Assembly: GCF_014773485.1 (NCBI RefSeq)
Contig: NZ_JACXBP010000004.1
Span: forward strand, 372,001 to 436,000
DNA: 64,000 bases
Source: Erwinia aphidicola
GTDB lineage: Bacteria > Pseudomonadota > Gammaproteobacteria > Enterobacterales > Enterobacteriaceae
Direction: 5' to 3'
Shown: positions 1-8,387 of the stretch, piece after piece
How the letters are laid out: each line of letters starts with the position of its first letter
Position numbering within the stretch: position 1 is the first letter of the stretch
The notes under the pieces: model-generated
Database searches by the model: none
Told to the model about the DNA's origin: nothing
Seen by the model: the letters and a program-made list of their open reading frames with translations, nothing else
Translations under genes and position numbers: made by a program

Positions 1-803
1 TCCAGGGCAATATGGTTGACCAGGCAATAAGCGATGCCGCCGATAAATGAGTCCCCCGCCCCGGTGGTATCCACCACGTCCGGGCAGAATACCGCCGGAT
101 AGTGTTGCGCTCCCGCCTGACTCGACAGCACGGCGCCTTTTTCCCCCAGCGTAATAATCACCTGGCCATTAACCCGCTGATGCAGCTCCGCCGCGCAGGT
201 GATGGCATCGCTCACCGAGGCGACGGAGCTTTGATTCATCAGGCTGGCTTCGGTCTCATTGACCACCAGGAAATCGACCTGGCTGAGCGCCTGCGCGGAG
301 ATGTGGCGGGCAGGGGCATTGTTCAGCAGGATCTGGCAGTGGTGCTGGCGCGCCAGGGCGATGGCGCGATCCACCACCTGTTCAGGGATCTCGGATTGCA
401 GTATCACCAGCGGGCGATCGCGAAACAGATCGTCGGTAATATCGGCTTCGCCGATCAGATAGTTCGCCCCTTTAATAATCGTGCTGCAATAGTCACCGGA
501 CTCGAGGATCTGCACGATGCCAATGCCGGAGGTTTTTCCGCGCTGGCTAATTTGAGTCACGGAAACCCCGTTCTCGCTCAGCGATTTAAGCAGTTCGCTG
601 CCGTAAATATCATTGCCGACACAGCCAACCATATTCACATTCAGCCCCAGTTTGGCGCACTGCACCGCCTGGTTTGCGCCTTTTCCACCGGGCATCAGCA
701 TCAGCTCATTACCGGTGAAGGTCTCCCCAATCTCCGGCAGGCGATCCTGCTGGACGAGAATGTCATAGTTAAGACTGCCAATAACAACAACATTATGTTT
801 CAT
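1..803 (-). CDS. PfkB-family sugar kinase, C-terminus cut by window edge
   Basis: This is a ribokinase-like carbohydrate kinase that probably phosphorylates a sugar or sugar derivative with ATP in the cytoplasm. The protein opens MKHNVVVIGSLNYD and has the glycine-rich PGGKGANQA motif (about residues 40-48), both typical of the family. Close to the left edge it carries the signature DTTGAGDSF with the catalytic Asp. About 267 codons are visible; the family is usually 300-310 residues, so a few dozen residues lie outside. The start at 803 has AAGGG 8 nt upstream; an ATG at 806 is also possible. It begins 11 bp after the stop of the RpiR-type regulator gene, so the two are probably one transcript. 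The substrate cannot be read from the sequence; a ribokinase-like sugar is a guess from the family. Confidence 0.85.
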   Translation of the reverse strand, partial: MKHNVVVIGSLNYDILVQQDRLPEIGETFTGNELMLMPGGKGANQAVQCAKLGLNVNMVGCVGNDIYGSELLKSLSENGVSVTQISQRGKTSGIGIVQILESGDYCSTIIKGANYLIGEADITDDLFRDRPLVILQSEIPEQVVDRAIALARQHHCQILLNNAPARHISAQALSQVDFLVVNETEASLMNQSSVASVSDAITCAAELHQRVNGQVIITLGEKGAVLSSQAGAQHYPAVFCPDVVDTTGAGDSFIGGIAYCLVNHIAL

Positions 804-814
804 CATTTCGGCCC

Positions 815-1696
815 TTAATTGGCGGTGCGTTTGGACGCCACCGCATTTCTGGTGTTGTGTAAACTGGTTTGGCTCTTTTCGCTGGTTTTGCTGGCGATAA
901 TGGTAAAAATGGCATCCAGAATATTGAGGTGGACAATACGCGTGGTGGCATTTTCCCCGGTAATCGGGTTGTTTTTCACCGAGGAGATAATCGAGTGTTT
1001 GGCGATCAGGCTGAGCGGGCTATTGGGATAGTTGGTCAGGCAGATGGTTTCGGCACCATGCTCATTGGCGGCTTTAACCATCTGGATAATATCGGTGGTC
1101 TGCCCGGAGTGCGAAATCGCCAGCAGAATATCGCCCGGCTGCATCAGCGAGGCGGTCATCAGCTGCTTGTGGCTGTCGCTGAATACCGAAGAGAAGATGC
1201 CAATCTTGAGCAGCTTATGATTGAAGTCATCGCAGATCGATCCCGACCCCCCGCAGCCGGCAATAAAGATACGTGCGCTTTCCGGCTTGTTAATAAACAG
1301 CCATGCGACGGCCTTGATCACCGCGCTGTTAATCACGCTCAACGATTCCTGTAGTGCCATAACTGAATTCAGGAAGGTGCTCTCAATAACCTGTTCGACA
1401 TACTTTTCAGAGTCGGGGATCAGCGGAATATCGACAATCTCCTCCTGCGAGTTAACCTGCCTGCCAATATTGAGCTTTAGATCGTGAAAACCGGTGAAGC
1501 CCAGCTTTTTCGACACTTTGGTAATACTGGAAACGCTGACGTTGAGATAATTAGCGATATCCGTAATACACATTTTAGATAATGACTGGGGGTTGTCATC
1601 AATAAAGCGGGCAATTGAACGTTCTTTTTTACCCAGCTCGGGTGCAAGCGTTCGCGCCAGTAAAAATATCTCATTGCCTTTAAGTCGGTTATGCAT
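815..1696 (-). CDS. RpiR/MurR-family transcriptional regulator (HTH plus SIS)
   Basis: A 293-residue one-component regulator. Residues 1-80 form the RpiR-type helix-turn-helix (recognition part near ITDIANYLNVSVSSITKVSKK, about 44-64). The second half is a sugar-isomerase (SIS) domain, visible as IAGCGGSGSI and LLAISHSGQTTD, which in this family binds a phosphorylated sugar. It is followed at once by the PfkB kinase gene and diverges from the isomerase and permease genes at 2018-4284. It therefore probably controls both directions through the palindromes in the 321-bp gap. It has no enzymatic SIS partner domain, and the effector is unknown, presumably a sugar phosphate made or used by the neighbours. 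Confidence 0.88.
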   Translation of the reverse strand: MHNRLKGNEIFLLARTLAPELGKKERSIARFIDDNPQSLSKMCITDIANYLNVSVSSITKVSKKLGFTGFHDLKLNIGRQVNSQEEIVDIPLIPDSEKYVEQVIESTFLNSVMALQESLSVINSAVIKAVAWLFINKPESARIFIAGCGGSGSICDDFNHKLLKIGIFSSVFSDSHKQLMTASLMQPGDILLAISHSGQTTDIIQMVKAANEHGAETICLTNYPNSPLSLIAKHSIISSVKNNPITGENATTRIVHLNILDAIFTIIASKTSEKSQTSLHNTRNAVASKRTAN

Positions 1697-1752
1697 GTTC
1701 AGGGCTCGTAGAAAAATTTATCCGTAAGCTAGCATGGGGGGTAAACGAAAAG

Positions 1753-1768
1753 TGTTAACCAGATCACA
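1753..1768. promoter_or_regulatory. Candidate CRP site between RpiR regulator and isomerase genes
   Basis: TGTTA-N6-TCACA (4 of 5 plus 5 of 5 matches to the CRP half-sites TGTGA and TCACA) lies 56 bp upstream of the RpiR start. This suggests catabolite control of the divergent sugar cluster. It is a motif match only. Confidence 0.5.
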
Positions 1769-1772
1769 TGCT

Positions 1773-1899
1773 GTAAAACGTTTTACTATGTCGTTTTACT
1801 GGGAGTAAAATAAAATCATCATATTATGCGCTTTCATTTTACTGGCAGGAAAATGAAAGCATAAGTATCTGTTTTAAAGGTGTTTTACTGATAATAAAA
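1773..1899. promoter_or_regulatory. Array of four palindromes, candidate RpiR operators
   Basis: Within the AT-rich divergent gap there are four inverted repeats built on TTTTAC/GTAAAA. They are GTAAAACGTTTTAC at 1773-1786 (perfect), TTTTACTGGGAGTAAAA at 1794-1810 (7-bp arms), a GCTTTCATTTT / AAAATGAAAGC pair with 9-bp spacer at 1830-1860, and TTTTACTGATAATAAAA at 1883-1899. They sit between the regulator gene and the isomerase start, where an autoregulating RpiR protein would be expected to bind. The rest of the 1697-2017 gap shows AT-rich sequence and no gene. Confidence 0.6.
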
Positions 1900-2017
1900 T
1901 TTTCACTATTAAAAACTTTCTGTCAGTTTTATTTTCGGTGTTATTTGATTTTTACCATTTACCACGCGGGTAAATTCACTTATAACGCAAGGGAAACTTC
2001 ATGCAAGGATATTTAAA

Positions 2018-2971
2018 ATGAAATTCTCTTCCCGTATTAATTCATTTCGTTCCCGTCCTGAGTTATTTGACGCTAAGAATAAAATGGATACCTGCGATCT
2101 GATTACCCGAATGGGTAGCGTAGATGGCTTAACGCATATTGAACTTAACTACCCGGAACACTTTGTTGGCCAGAGTAAAGAGCTGATTAAACAGACCATC
2201 GCCGATAATAACCTGCAGGTAGGCGGCATCGCGCTGCGCTATAACAAGGAGTTTATCGACGGTGAATTCACTAATCCTGACGCCGCGCTGCGCCAAAAAG
2301 CGATTGATATCACGCTGGAAGCGGCAGAAGTGTGCAAGTACCTCGGTGGCAATACCGTCACGCTGTGGTTTGGCTACGATGGCTACGACTATCCGTTTCA
2401 GCAGGACTACTTCCGCGCTTACGAGCTGCTGGTCAGCGCCCTGCAGACCGTCACCCATGCACACCCGGATATGCAGTTCAGCTTTGAATACAAACCCTAC
2501 GAGCCGCGCACTTTCTCCTTTATCGGCGATGTGTCATCAACCCTGATGCTGATTGACGATGTGGGCGCGGATAATCTCGGCATTACTCTCGACTTCTGCC
2601 ACATGATCATGAAGAAAGAGAACCCGGCCTTCTCACTGTTCCAGTCGGCTCGCAAAAATCGCCTGGTCGGCTTCCATCTGAATGACGGCTACGGACATTT
2701 TGACGATGGTCTGATGCTGGGCTCGGTGCATCTGATGCAGACCCTGGAATACATCTACTACGCAAAACGCGTGAATTTCAGCGGCCTGATCTATTTCGAT
2801 ACTTTCCCGAGCCGCGAAGATCCGGTGGCCGAGTGCGCGCAAAATATCCGCATGTATAAGGCGCTGGCAGGCTTTATTGACCGCCTGAGCATTGACGAAA
2901 TTGATCGGCTGATCAAAAGCCAGGATGCACTAAAAGTGCAGGGCATGCTGATGAAAATGATCGCCGAATAA
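2018..2971 (+). CDS. Sugar phosphate isomerase/epimerase-like TIM-barrel protein
   Basis: A 317-residue protein of the xylose-isomerase-like TIM barrel superfamily (AP endonuclease 2 fold), which includes tagatose/psicose epimerases and inosose-type enzymes. Likely metal-binding acidic and His residues are visible in order: FSFEYKPYEPR near 150, TLDFCHM near 195, GFHLNDG near 222, and an aspartate in LIYFDTFPSREDP near 262. It should interconvert a ketose or keto-sugar in the cytoplasm. It is the first gene of a two-gene operon with the RbtT-like permease (62 bp downstream) and diverges from the RpiR and PfkB pair. The permease type points to a polyol or related sugar, but the exact substrate is not recognisable. 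Confidence 0.8.
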   Translation: MKFSSRINSFRSRPELFDAKNKMDTCDLITRMGSVDGLTHIELNYPEHFVGQSKELIKQTIADNNLQVGGIALRYNKEFIDGEFTNPDAALRQKAIDITLEAAEVCKYLGGNTVTLWFGYDGYDYPFQQDYFRAYELLVSALQTVTHAHPDMQFSFEYKPYEPRTFSFIGDVSSTLMLIDDVGADNLGITLDFCHMIMKKENPAFSLFQSARKNRLVGFHLNDGYGHFDDGLMLGSVHLMQTLEYIYYAKRVNFSGLIYFDTFPSREDPVAECAQNIRMYKALAGFIDRLSIDEIDRLIKSQDALKVQGMLMKMIAE

Positions 2972-3009
2972 AAACAAAATTAAAAACTTACCTCTTACTC
3001 ACTACCAGT

Positions 3010-3024
3010 CGGTGTCAGACACCG
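3010..3024. repeat. 15-bp palindrome in isomerase-permease gap
   Basis: CGGTGTCAGACACCG is a perfect inverted repeat with one central base, placed just before the permease ribosome binding site (GGGGGAA). A one-base centre suits a protein-binding site better than a stable hairpin, although a partial hairpin could also tune translation of the permease. Confidence 0.45.
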
Positions 3025-3033
3025 GGGGAAACT

Positions 3034-4284
3034 ATGTTTAATAAAATAGGTTTGCCTAAGAACTTGCTGTGGGGCTATATCGGCCTGACTATTTTTATGA
3101 TCGGCGATGGCGTTGAACAAGCCTGGATATCAATCTGGCTGGTGGAAAAAGGGCTTTCTGTCGCCCAGGCCTCCTACCTGCTGACCGCATATGGCGTGAC
3201 CGTGACCCTGGCCGCCTGGGTGACCGGCGTGCTGGTACAAACGCTCGGCCCGCGTAAGGTGATGCTGTTTGGCCTGGTGACCTTTGTGATAGGCAGCGTT
3301 GGCTTTATCGCAATTGGCCTGCAAACCATGCATATGGCGTGGATGCTGCCGTTCTACGCGATACGCGGCATTGGCTATCCCCTGTTTGCCTATTCGTTCC
3401 TGATCTGGATTAACTACAGCACGCCAGTTGAACGACGTGCGACGGCGGTTGGCTGGTTCTGGTTCACTTTCTCGCTGGGCTTGAGCGTTATCGGCCCGTT
3501 CTTCTCCTCGCTGGCGTTGCCGGTGCTGGGCGAAATCCACGTGCTGTGGGTCGGGATGCTGTTTGTGATCGTCGGCTCGGTGCTGGGGATCTGGGTGAAC
3601 CGCGACGTGGTGCCGGCTTCGGAGATCCACCCGTTCAGCGCCGCCGAGTTGCTGAAGGGCATCACCATCCTGCAACGCCCGGTGATTGCCATGGGGCTGG
3701 TGGTGAAGTCGGTGAACGGCATTGCGCAATATGGCCTGGCGACGTTCCTGCCGCTCTACCTGATCAGCTACGGCTACAGTAAAACCGAGTGGCTGCATAT
3801 GTGGTCGGCGGTATTCCTGGTAGCGATTTTTGCCAACCTGTTCTTTGGCTTCTTCGGCGATAAATTTGGCTGGCGCACCACCATTATGTGGGTCGGTGGC
3901 TTCGCTTATGCTGCGGTGCTGATTTTGGTGTGGGCGGTGCCGCAGGTACTGGGCCACAACTTCTATGTGATGATGTTTGTGCTGTGCCTGTGCGGGATCA
4001 CCATGGCGGGTTACGTGCCGCTGTCGGCACTGTTCCCGATGCTGGCGCCGGACAGTAAAGGGGCGGCGATGTCGGTGCTGAACCTGGGGGCCGGTCTGGG
4101 GGCATTTATCGCACCTGCCATCACCGCGCTATTTTACTCTTCGCTGGGTGCTGGCGGCGTACTGGGGATTTATGCCGGGCTGTATGTGCTCAGTGGCGTA
4201 CTGACCCCGTTCCTGAAAACCCCGCAGGAGCTTGCGGCGCAGGATGTGGTGAAGGGCAAGGGCGCTCTGCGGCACTCTGAATAA
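3034..4284 (+). CDS. MFS permease of the ribitol/arabinitol (RbtT/DalT) type
   Basis: A 416-residue inner-membrane transporter with about twelve hydrophobic segments. The N-terminal LPKNLLWGYIGLTIFMIGDG, then LSVAQASYLLTAYG and YAIRGIGYPLFAYSFLIW, followed by RRATAVGWFWFTFSLG, match the polyol permease branch of the major facilitator superfamily as seen in RbtT and DalT. It probably brings in a polyol or sugar by proton symport for the isomerase and PfkB kinase encoded next to it. The start at 3034 follows a strong GGGGGAA ribosome binding site. The product of the transport reaction is inferred from family only. Confidence 0.85.
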   Translation: MFNKIGLPKNLLWGYIGLTIFMIGDGVEQAWISIWLVEKGLSVAQASYLLTAYGVTVTLAAWVTGVLVQTLGPRKVMLFGLVTFVIGSVGFIAIGLQTMHMAWMLPFYAIRGIGYPLFAYSFLIWINYSTPVERRATAVGWFWFTFSLGLSVIGPFFSSLALPVLGEIHVLWVGMLFVIVGSVLGIWVNRDVVPASEIHPFSAAELLKGITILQRPVIAMGLVVKSVNGIAQYGLATFLPLYLISYGYSKTEWLHMWSAVFLVAIFANLFFGFFGDKFGWRTTIMWVGGFAYAAVLILVWAVPQVLGHNFYVMMFVLCLCGITMAGYVPLSALFPMLAPDSKGAAMSVLNLGAGLGAFIAPAITALFYSSLGAGGVLGIYAGLYVLSGVLTPFLKTPQELAAQDVVKGKGALRHSE

Positions 4285-4315
4285 CGAAAGCTTTATGAAT
4301 GCATCCCTGTAGAGA

Positions 4316-4344
4316 GGCTCACGGCCACCCCCTGGCCGTGAGCC
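4316..4344 (+). terminator. Strong hairpin after permease gene
   Basis: A 12-bp perfect stem (GGCTCACGGCCA / TGGCCGTGAGCC) with a CCCCC loop lies 31 bp after the permease stop. It is followed by TGTTGCAAT, so the U-tract is weak. It separates the permease gene from the convergent GntR regulator. Confidence 0.6.
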
Positions 4345-4443
4345 TGTTGCAATCAGCCCTTAACCTGTTTGCTTAAGGTTTAGCGGAGGAAATAATTTTG
4401 GACATCCCTCAGGCCATCGGTGGTTTTTTTAGGGGGGCTAAAT

Positions 4444-5178
4444 TTAAGGCCGCTGCGAGTTCTGCCGCAGCGGGAACAGGCGGGTATTGATAATAGCAAT
4501 ATTCACTTCGCACGGCTGACCATCATCAAGAAACACGGTTTCGTTGATTTCAATGACCGCATCGTTTTGCGCCAGGTTAAGCAGGGCCAGTACGTCGGGA
4601 TCGGTGAGATTGAGCGCCGTTAAATTTTGATCCCTGCGCTGTATTTTTTTACCGGTTATCTGCTCAAGGTATGAGTATTTGGATATTTCCAGCTTGCTGA
4701 ACTCCATACTGCTAAACAGGCTGACCGGCAGGTGAATGTGTTCCAGCGCCACAGGAATATCATCAAAGCACATCAGGCGTAAAATTTTATATACCTGGTC
4801 GCTGTTCTTAATGCGTAGCGCCTGCGCTATTTCCGGCGAGGGCACGCGCATAATACTGACCGAGACTATTTTTCTTACCCCTTTGTGGCCGTGCTTTTGC
4901 GCCTGATAATCAAAAGGGGAGAGGGCATGAAACCGTCCTGCGTTATTGCTGATGCCAATAGAGCCAACAAACAGCCCGGATCCTTTCACCCGGTATATTC
5001 GCTGCTGCTCAATCAGAATCCGCGTCGCTTCGCGCACGGTTGCGCGCGTAATGCCAATATTTTTGGCAATGGCAATTTCCGTATCGAGCTTATCTCCGGG
5101 CAGCAGTTTGTCAGCTTTAATTTTTGTCAGGATATAATCGACAACTTCTTTCTGTTTTTCTGTAATGCCATCGATCAT
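4444..5178 (-). CDS. GntR-family regulator, HutC subfamily (UTRA domain)
   Basis: A 244-residue repressor-type regulator. Residues 5-75 are a winged helix with the GntR pattern (PGDKLDTEIAIAKNIGITRATVREA then VKGSGLFV). Residues about 95-240 form a UTRA ligand domain, ending in the typical ALVEINETVFLDDGQP-like strand. HutC-type GntR proteins usually bind a sugar phosphate or small acid. The gene diverges from the three-gene PTS operon starting at 5537, so it most likely represses that operon and itself through the palindromes at 5373-5404. Confidence 0.87.
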   Translation of the reverse strand: MIDGITEKQKEVVDYILTKIKADKLLPGDKLDTEIAIAKNIGITRATVREATRILIEQQRIYRVKGSGLFVGSIGISNNAGRFHALSPFDYQAQKHGHKGVRKIVSVSIMRVPSPEIAQALRIKNSDQVYKILRLMCFDDIPVALEHIHLPVSLFSSMEFSKLEISKYSYLEQITGKKIQRRDQNLTALNLTDPDVLALLNLAQNDAVIEINETVFLDDGQPCEVNIAIINTRLFPLRQNSQRP

Positions 5179-5278
5179 TTCAATTCATCCCGCTCAGAGT
5201 GAGGGCCGACTCGCCTGAGTCGTGCCTGCACAGGTGTGCTCTTTATTATTGCTGTATGCCACTTCAGTGACATCGAGT

Positions 5279-5404
5279 TGTGATCAAGTTAACGAATTTA
5301 CATTCAAGCTCAACATGTCCAGCACTATTTTAACTTTACATATTGTATCTGTACACCTCCGGGTTCATCATCAAGATGACTATACATCTTAAACCTGTCT
5401 AGAC
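5279..5404. promoter_or_regulatory. GntR-PTS divergent control region
   Basis: The 358-bp gap 5179-5536 holds no gene. It contains AAGATGACTATACATCTT (5373-5390; 6-bp arms) and GTCTAGAC (5397-5404), the latter matching the GTnTAnAC core typical of GntR/HutC operators. It also has TGTGATCAAGTTAAC at 5279-5293, a one-sided CRP-like match. These lie on the PTS side and are good candidates for the GntR operator. No exact promoter was assigned. Confidence 0.55.
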
Positions 5405-5536
5405 TTGATCATAGAGTACCAAAGTCAAGTGACAGGGGCAGCAGCTCTCAATGATGTGACAGATAACGCTATCAGCTTCATTCAGAGATTCCGAAGCTGA
5501 CTGTACATCACTGCGAGCTTTCCCAGGAGAAAGGCG

Positions 5537-5992
5537 ATGTCGCAGCTGGCACAGTGGTTGAATAACGAAAAAATTCAGTATGTTGATAACGTGGCGGACT
5601 GGAAAGAAGCGCTGCAAATTGCCGCGCGTCCTCTGCTTAATGAAGGGGCAATCGCACAGAGCTATATTGATGCCATTATTCGGCAGAAAGAGGAGATTGG
5701 GCCTTATTTTGTCATCGCCCCACATATTGCCATGCCCCATGCGCGCCCGGAAGAGGGGGCCAGTCAGCTGGGGTTATCAATCGTCAAGCTGGGGCAGGCG
5801 GTGAAGTTTGATTCGGAAGAGAATGACCCGGTCGACGCTATTTTTATGTTTTCTGCCCCGGACAGTCATAGCCATATTGAAATGATCTCGCAGCTGGCGG
5901 AGGTCCTTTCTGACGAAGAGATAATGGACAAAATTTTTAATGCGCGCAGTCAGGAAGCGCTTAAACAGATTCTGTTAGCAGGCAATGCTTAA
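5537..5992 (+). CDS. PTS enzyme IIA, mannitol/ascorbate type
   Basis: A 151-residue cytoplasmic phosphocarrier of the EIIA-Man/Fru-like (PTS_EIIA_2) family. It accepts phosphate from HPr on the His of APHIAMPHARPE (His68) and passes it to the IIB protein encoded next. Length and motif resemble UlaC of the ascorbate system. The start has AGGAG 8 nt upstream. It is the first gene of an A-B-C operon, while the E. coli ula operon runs C-B-A, so this is a different arrangement. Substrate is unknown. Confidence 0.9.
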   Translation: MSQLAQWLNNEKIQYVDNVADWKEALQIAARPLLNEGAIAQSYIDAIIRQKEEIGPYFVIAPHIAMPHARPEEGASQLGLSIVKLGQAVKFDSEENDPVDAIFMFSAPDSHSHIEMISQLAEVLSDEEIMDKIFNARSQEALKQILLAGNA

Positions 5993-6032
5993 CGGACAGT
6001 TTGATTATCAACAACAGGTGATGAGGTCTGAG

Positions 6033-6302
6033 ATGAAAATTATGGCGGTGTGTGGTTCAGGTTTAGGCAGCAGCTTCATGATGGAAATGAATATCAAGAA
6101 AGTGCTGAAGAAACTCGAAATCGAAGCGGATGTTGACCATTCCGATCTCGGGTCTGTGACCCCTGATGTGGCAGATGTCTTCGTCATGGCGAAGGATATT
6201 GCTTATAGCGCCAACCTTCCGGAGGGAAAAGTTATCATTATTAATAATATTATCGACCTGAAAGAAGTCGAAAATAAAATACGCGAGTATTTTGATAAAT
6301 AA
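6033..6302 (+). CDS. PTS enzyme IIB, lactose/ascorbate type
   Basis: An 89-residue IIB domain protein. MKIMAVCGSGLGSSF contains the phosphorylated Cys7, followed by the two-helix Rossmann-like fold of UlaB-type IIB proteins. The start at 6033 (GAGGT 6 nt upstream) is preferred over an ATG at 5985 that overlaps the IIA gene end and would add 16 unrelated residues. It receives phosphate from the IIA protein and passes it to the sugar carried by IIC. Confidence 0.87.
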   Translation: MKIMAVCGSGLGSSFMMEMNIKKVLKKLEIEADVDHSDLGSVTPDVADVFVMAKDIAYSANLPEGKVIIINNIIDLKEVENKIREYFDK

Positions 6303-6346
6303 AAAAATTTGTCACTTTAGATGAACACCTTACCCTAGAGGTTACT

Positions 6347-7720
6347 ATGTTTACTCAAAACCTTTTGCAATTTGTCGTCGACGTGCTGAAGGTGCCATCC
6401 ATTCTGGTGGGGCTGGTGGCGCTATTCGGGCTGGTGGCACAGAGAAAGCCTTTCCCCGAGGTGATTAAAGGGACGGTGAAAACCATCCTCGGCTTTCTGG
6501 TGCTGGCTGGCGGGGCAACGGTGCTGGTCGGCTCGCTGACGCCGCTGGGTGACATTTTCAAACAAGCTTTTGATGTGCAGGGGATCATCCCCAACAATGA
6601 GGCGATGGTATCCATTGCACTGGCGAAGTATGGCGCACCGACTACGCTGATTATGGCTTTCGGTATGGTGGCTAACATTGTCGTTGCCCGTTTTACCCGA
6701 CTGAAATATATCTATCTGTCAGGCCACGTCACTTTTTATATGGCCTGTATGGTGGCCATTATTCTGTCGGTGGCCGGTTTTGAAGGGGTGCAGTTGATTT
6801 ACACCGGCTCCCTGGCTCTGGGCATGCTGATGGCATTTTTCCCGGCGCTGGCCCAGCCCTATATGCGTAAAATCATCGGTGGCGATCATGTAGCCCTGGC
6901 GCACACCGGAACGATTGGCTATGTGTTATCGGGCTGGATTGGTTCGGTAGTGGGGAAAGGTTCGAAATCCACCGAAGAGATGAACATGCCAAAAAACCTG
7001 AGTTTTTTGCGCGACAGCACCATCTCCATCTCCCTGACCATGATGATCATTTACCTGATCCTGTCTGTTTCCGCAGGTAAAGAGTATGTCGAGAGCCACT
7101 TCAGCAACGGTCAAAACTACCTGGTCTACTCCTTTATTCAGGCGATCACCTTTGCTGCTGGGGTGTTTATCATTCTGCAGGGCGTGCGCTTAATCCTTGC
7201 GGAGATTGTCCCGGCCTTTACCGGCTTCTCTGAGAAGCTGGTGCCCAACGCACGACCTGCGCTGGACTGCCCGATCGTCTTCCCTTATGCCCCTAACGCG
7301 GTGCTGGTGGGCTTTATTTCCAGCTTTGTAGGCGGCCTGGTGGGGTTGTTTATCCTCGGCCAGCTGCACTGGGTATTGATCCTGCCGGGGGTGGTACCTC
7401 ACTTCTTCTGCGGCGCTACGGCTGGGGTATTTGGTAATGCGACCGGCGGCAAGCGCGGTGCGATTTGCGGCGCGTTTGCCCACGGCATTTTGATCACCTT
7501 CCTGCCTGTGGCCCTGCTGCCGGTGCTCGGTGCGATTGGGCTGACCAATACCACCTTCTCGGATACCGATTTTGGCGTGGTGGGTATTCTTCTCGGCAAT
7601 ATGGCGCGCTTTATGGATAAAGGCACCATCACCATGATCATTACCGGTATTTTTGCGCTGCTGGTGGTGTACAACTTTGCGGCGAAGAAGAAGGTGATGG
7701 TGGAAGAGAGTCCAGAGTAA
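6347..7720 (+). CDS. PTS enzyme IIC, ascorbate (UlaA/SgaT) family
   Basis: A 457-residue inner-membrane permease. VPSILVGLVALFGLVAQRKP and KTILGFLVLAGGATVLVGSL are diagnostic of the UlaA (SgaT) family, as is the NNEAMVSIALAKYG stretch. About eleven hydrophobic segments follow. It forms the transport channel of a separate-subunit A, B, C PTS. The E. coli UlaA substrate is L-ascorbate, but no ulaG, ulaD, ulaE or ulaF relative lies in this window, so the sugar may differ. A good AGAGG ribosome binding site precedes the start. Confidence 0.9.
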   Translation: MFTQNLLQFVVDVLKVPSILVGLVALFGLVAQRKPFPEVIKGTVKTILGFLVLAGGATVLVGSLTPLGDIFKQAFDVQGIIPNNEAMVSIALAKYGAPTTLIMAFGMVANIVVARFTRLKYIYLSGHVTFYMACMVAIILSVAGFEGVQLIYTGSLALGMLMAFFPALAQPYMRKIIGGDHVALAHTGTIGYVLSGWIGSVVGKGSKSTEEMNMPKNLSFLRDSTISISLTMMIIYLILSVSAGKEYVESHFSNGQNYLVYSFIQAITFAAGVFIILQGVRLILAEIVPAFTGFSEKLVPNARPALDCPIVFPYAPNAVLVGFISSFVGGLVGLFILGQLHWVLILPGVVPHFFCGATAGVFGNATGGKRGAICGAFAHGILITFLPVALLPVLGAIGLTNTTFSDTDFGVVGILLGNMARFMDKGTITMIITGIFALLVVYNFAAKKKVMVEESPE

Positions 7721-7736
7721 TACCTTTGTGGATCAC

Positions 7737-7762
7737 ATCCAGAGAGGAGACGCTCTCTGGAT
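7737..7762. terminator. Hairpin between convergent PTS IIC and TetR genes
   Basis: Perfect 10-bp arms ATCCAGAGAG and CTCTCTGGAT around a 6-nt loop. It lies between the stop codons of two convergent genes and could act in both directions. There is no clear T-tract beyond TTTTT at 7773-7777. Confidence 0.55.
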
Positions 7763-7781
7763 TGATCAGGTACTTTTTCCG

Positions 7782-8387
7782 CTATGGGGTAACGCGCATC
7801 ACTTTCTGCGTCAGGCTCATGGCGGAATCAAACGGGCTGGTATTGCGCACGATCTTAACCATCACGCTGGCGCCCAGCCAGAGCTGGTAAAGGCTTTCAG
7901 CGACGTTAGCGGGAGTATCATCAATCACCAGTGAGCCTTCGGCCACGCCCTGCTCCAGCGCATCAGCCAGGCGCGAAATAATTCCAGACGTGCCAGACTG
8001 AAGGGTGGCACGCATATTGTCTGAGAGATCGGCCACTTCGGCACCGAGCTTGACGGCAAGGCACCTACCCTGGCAATCGGAGAATGACTGTGTTTCTTGC
8101 CACAGTCGCCAGTAATTCATCAGCCGCTGCGCCATCGTCAGACCGGGCTGGCTGAGCGTGCTGTCGAGCTCTGCCAGATAATCCGCAAAATAGTGCGCCA
8201 GCATATCAACGCCGAAGGCTTCTTTCGAACTGAAATAGTGATAGAACGAGCCTTTAGGGACACCCGCATCTTTGAGTATTTCATTCAATCCAACGGCAGA
8301 AAATCCCTTACCGGCCATGATGCGCTGGCCTGTAGCAAGAATGTGGTCGCGGATTTCATTGCCATGGAATTGAGTTGCAGTTGTCAT
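7782..8387 (-). CDS. TetR-family regulator, NemR-like
   Basis: A 201-residue repressor. The N-terminal helix-turn-helix (GLNEILKDAGVPKGSFYHYFSSKEAFGVDML, residues 34-63) and the later CLAVKLGAEVADLSDNMR closely follow E. coli NemR, which senses reactive electrophiles through Cys residues. Here Cys105 and Cys109 flank the same place (NemR uses the equivalent of Cys109). It lies 106 bp downstream of the DJ-1-family gene on the same strand and probably controls it through the twin operators at 9210-9292. Electrophile or quinone/aldehyde sensing is inferred from homology. Confidence 0.83.
   Translation of the reverse strand: MTTATQFHGNEIRDHILATGQRIMAGKGFSAVGLNEILKDAGVPKGSFYHYFSSKEAFGVDMLAHYFADYLAELDSTLSQPGLTMAQRLMNYWRLWQETQSFSDCQGRCLAVKLGAEVADLSDNMRATLQSGTSGIISRLADALEQGVAEGSLVIDDTPANVAESLYQLWLGASVMVKIVRNTSPFDSAMSLTQKVMRVTP

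Noticed and set aside
102..818. 238-residue plus-strand frame at the left edge
   Set aside because: It is the shadow of the partial PfkB kinase, whose catalytic GAGD motif is on the minus strand.
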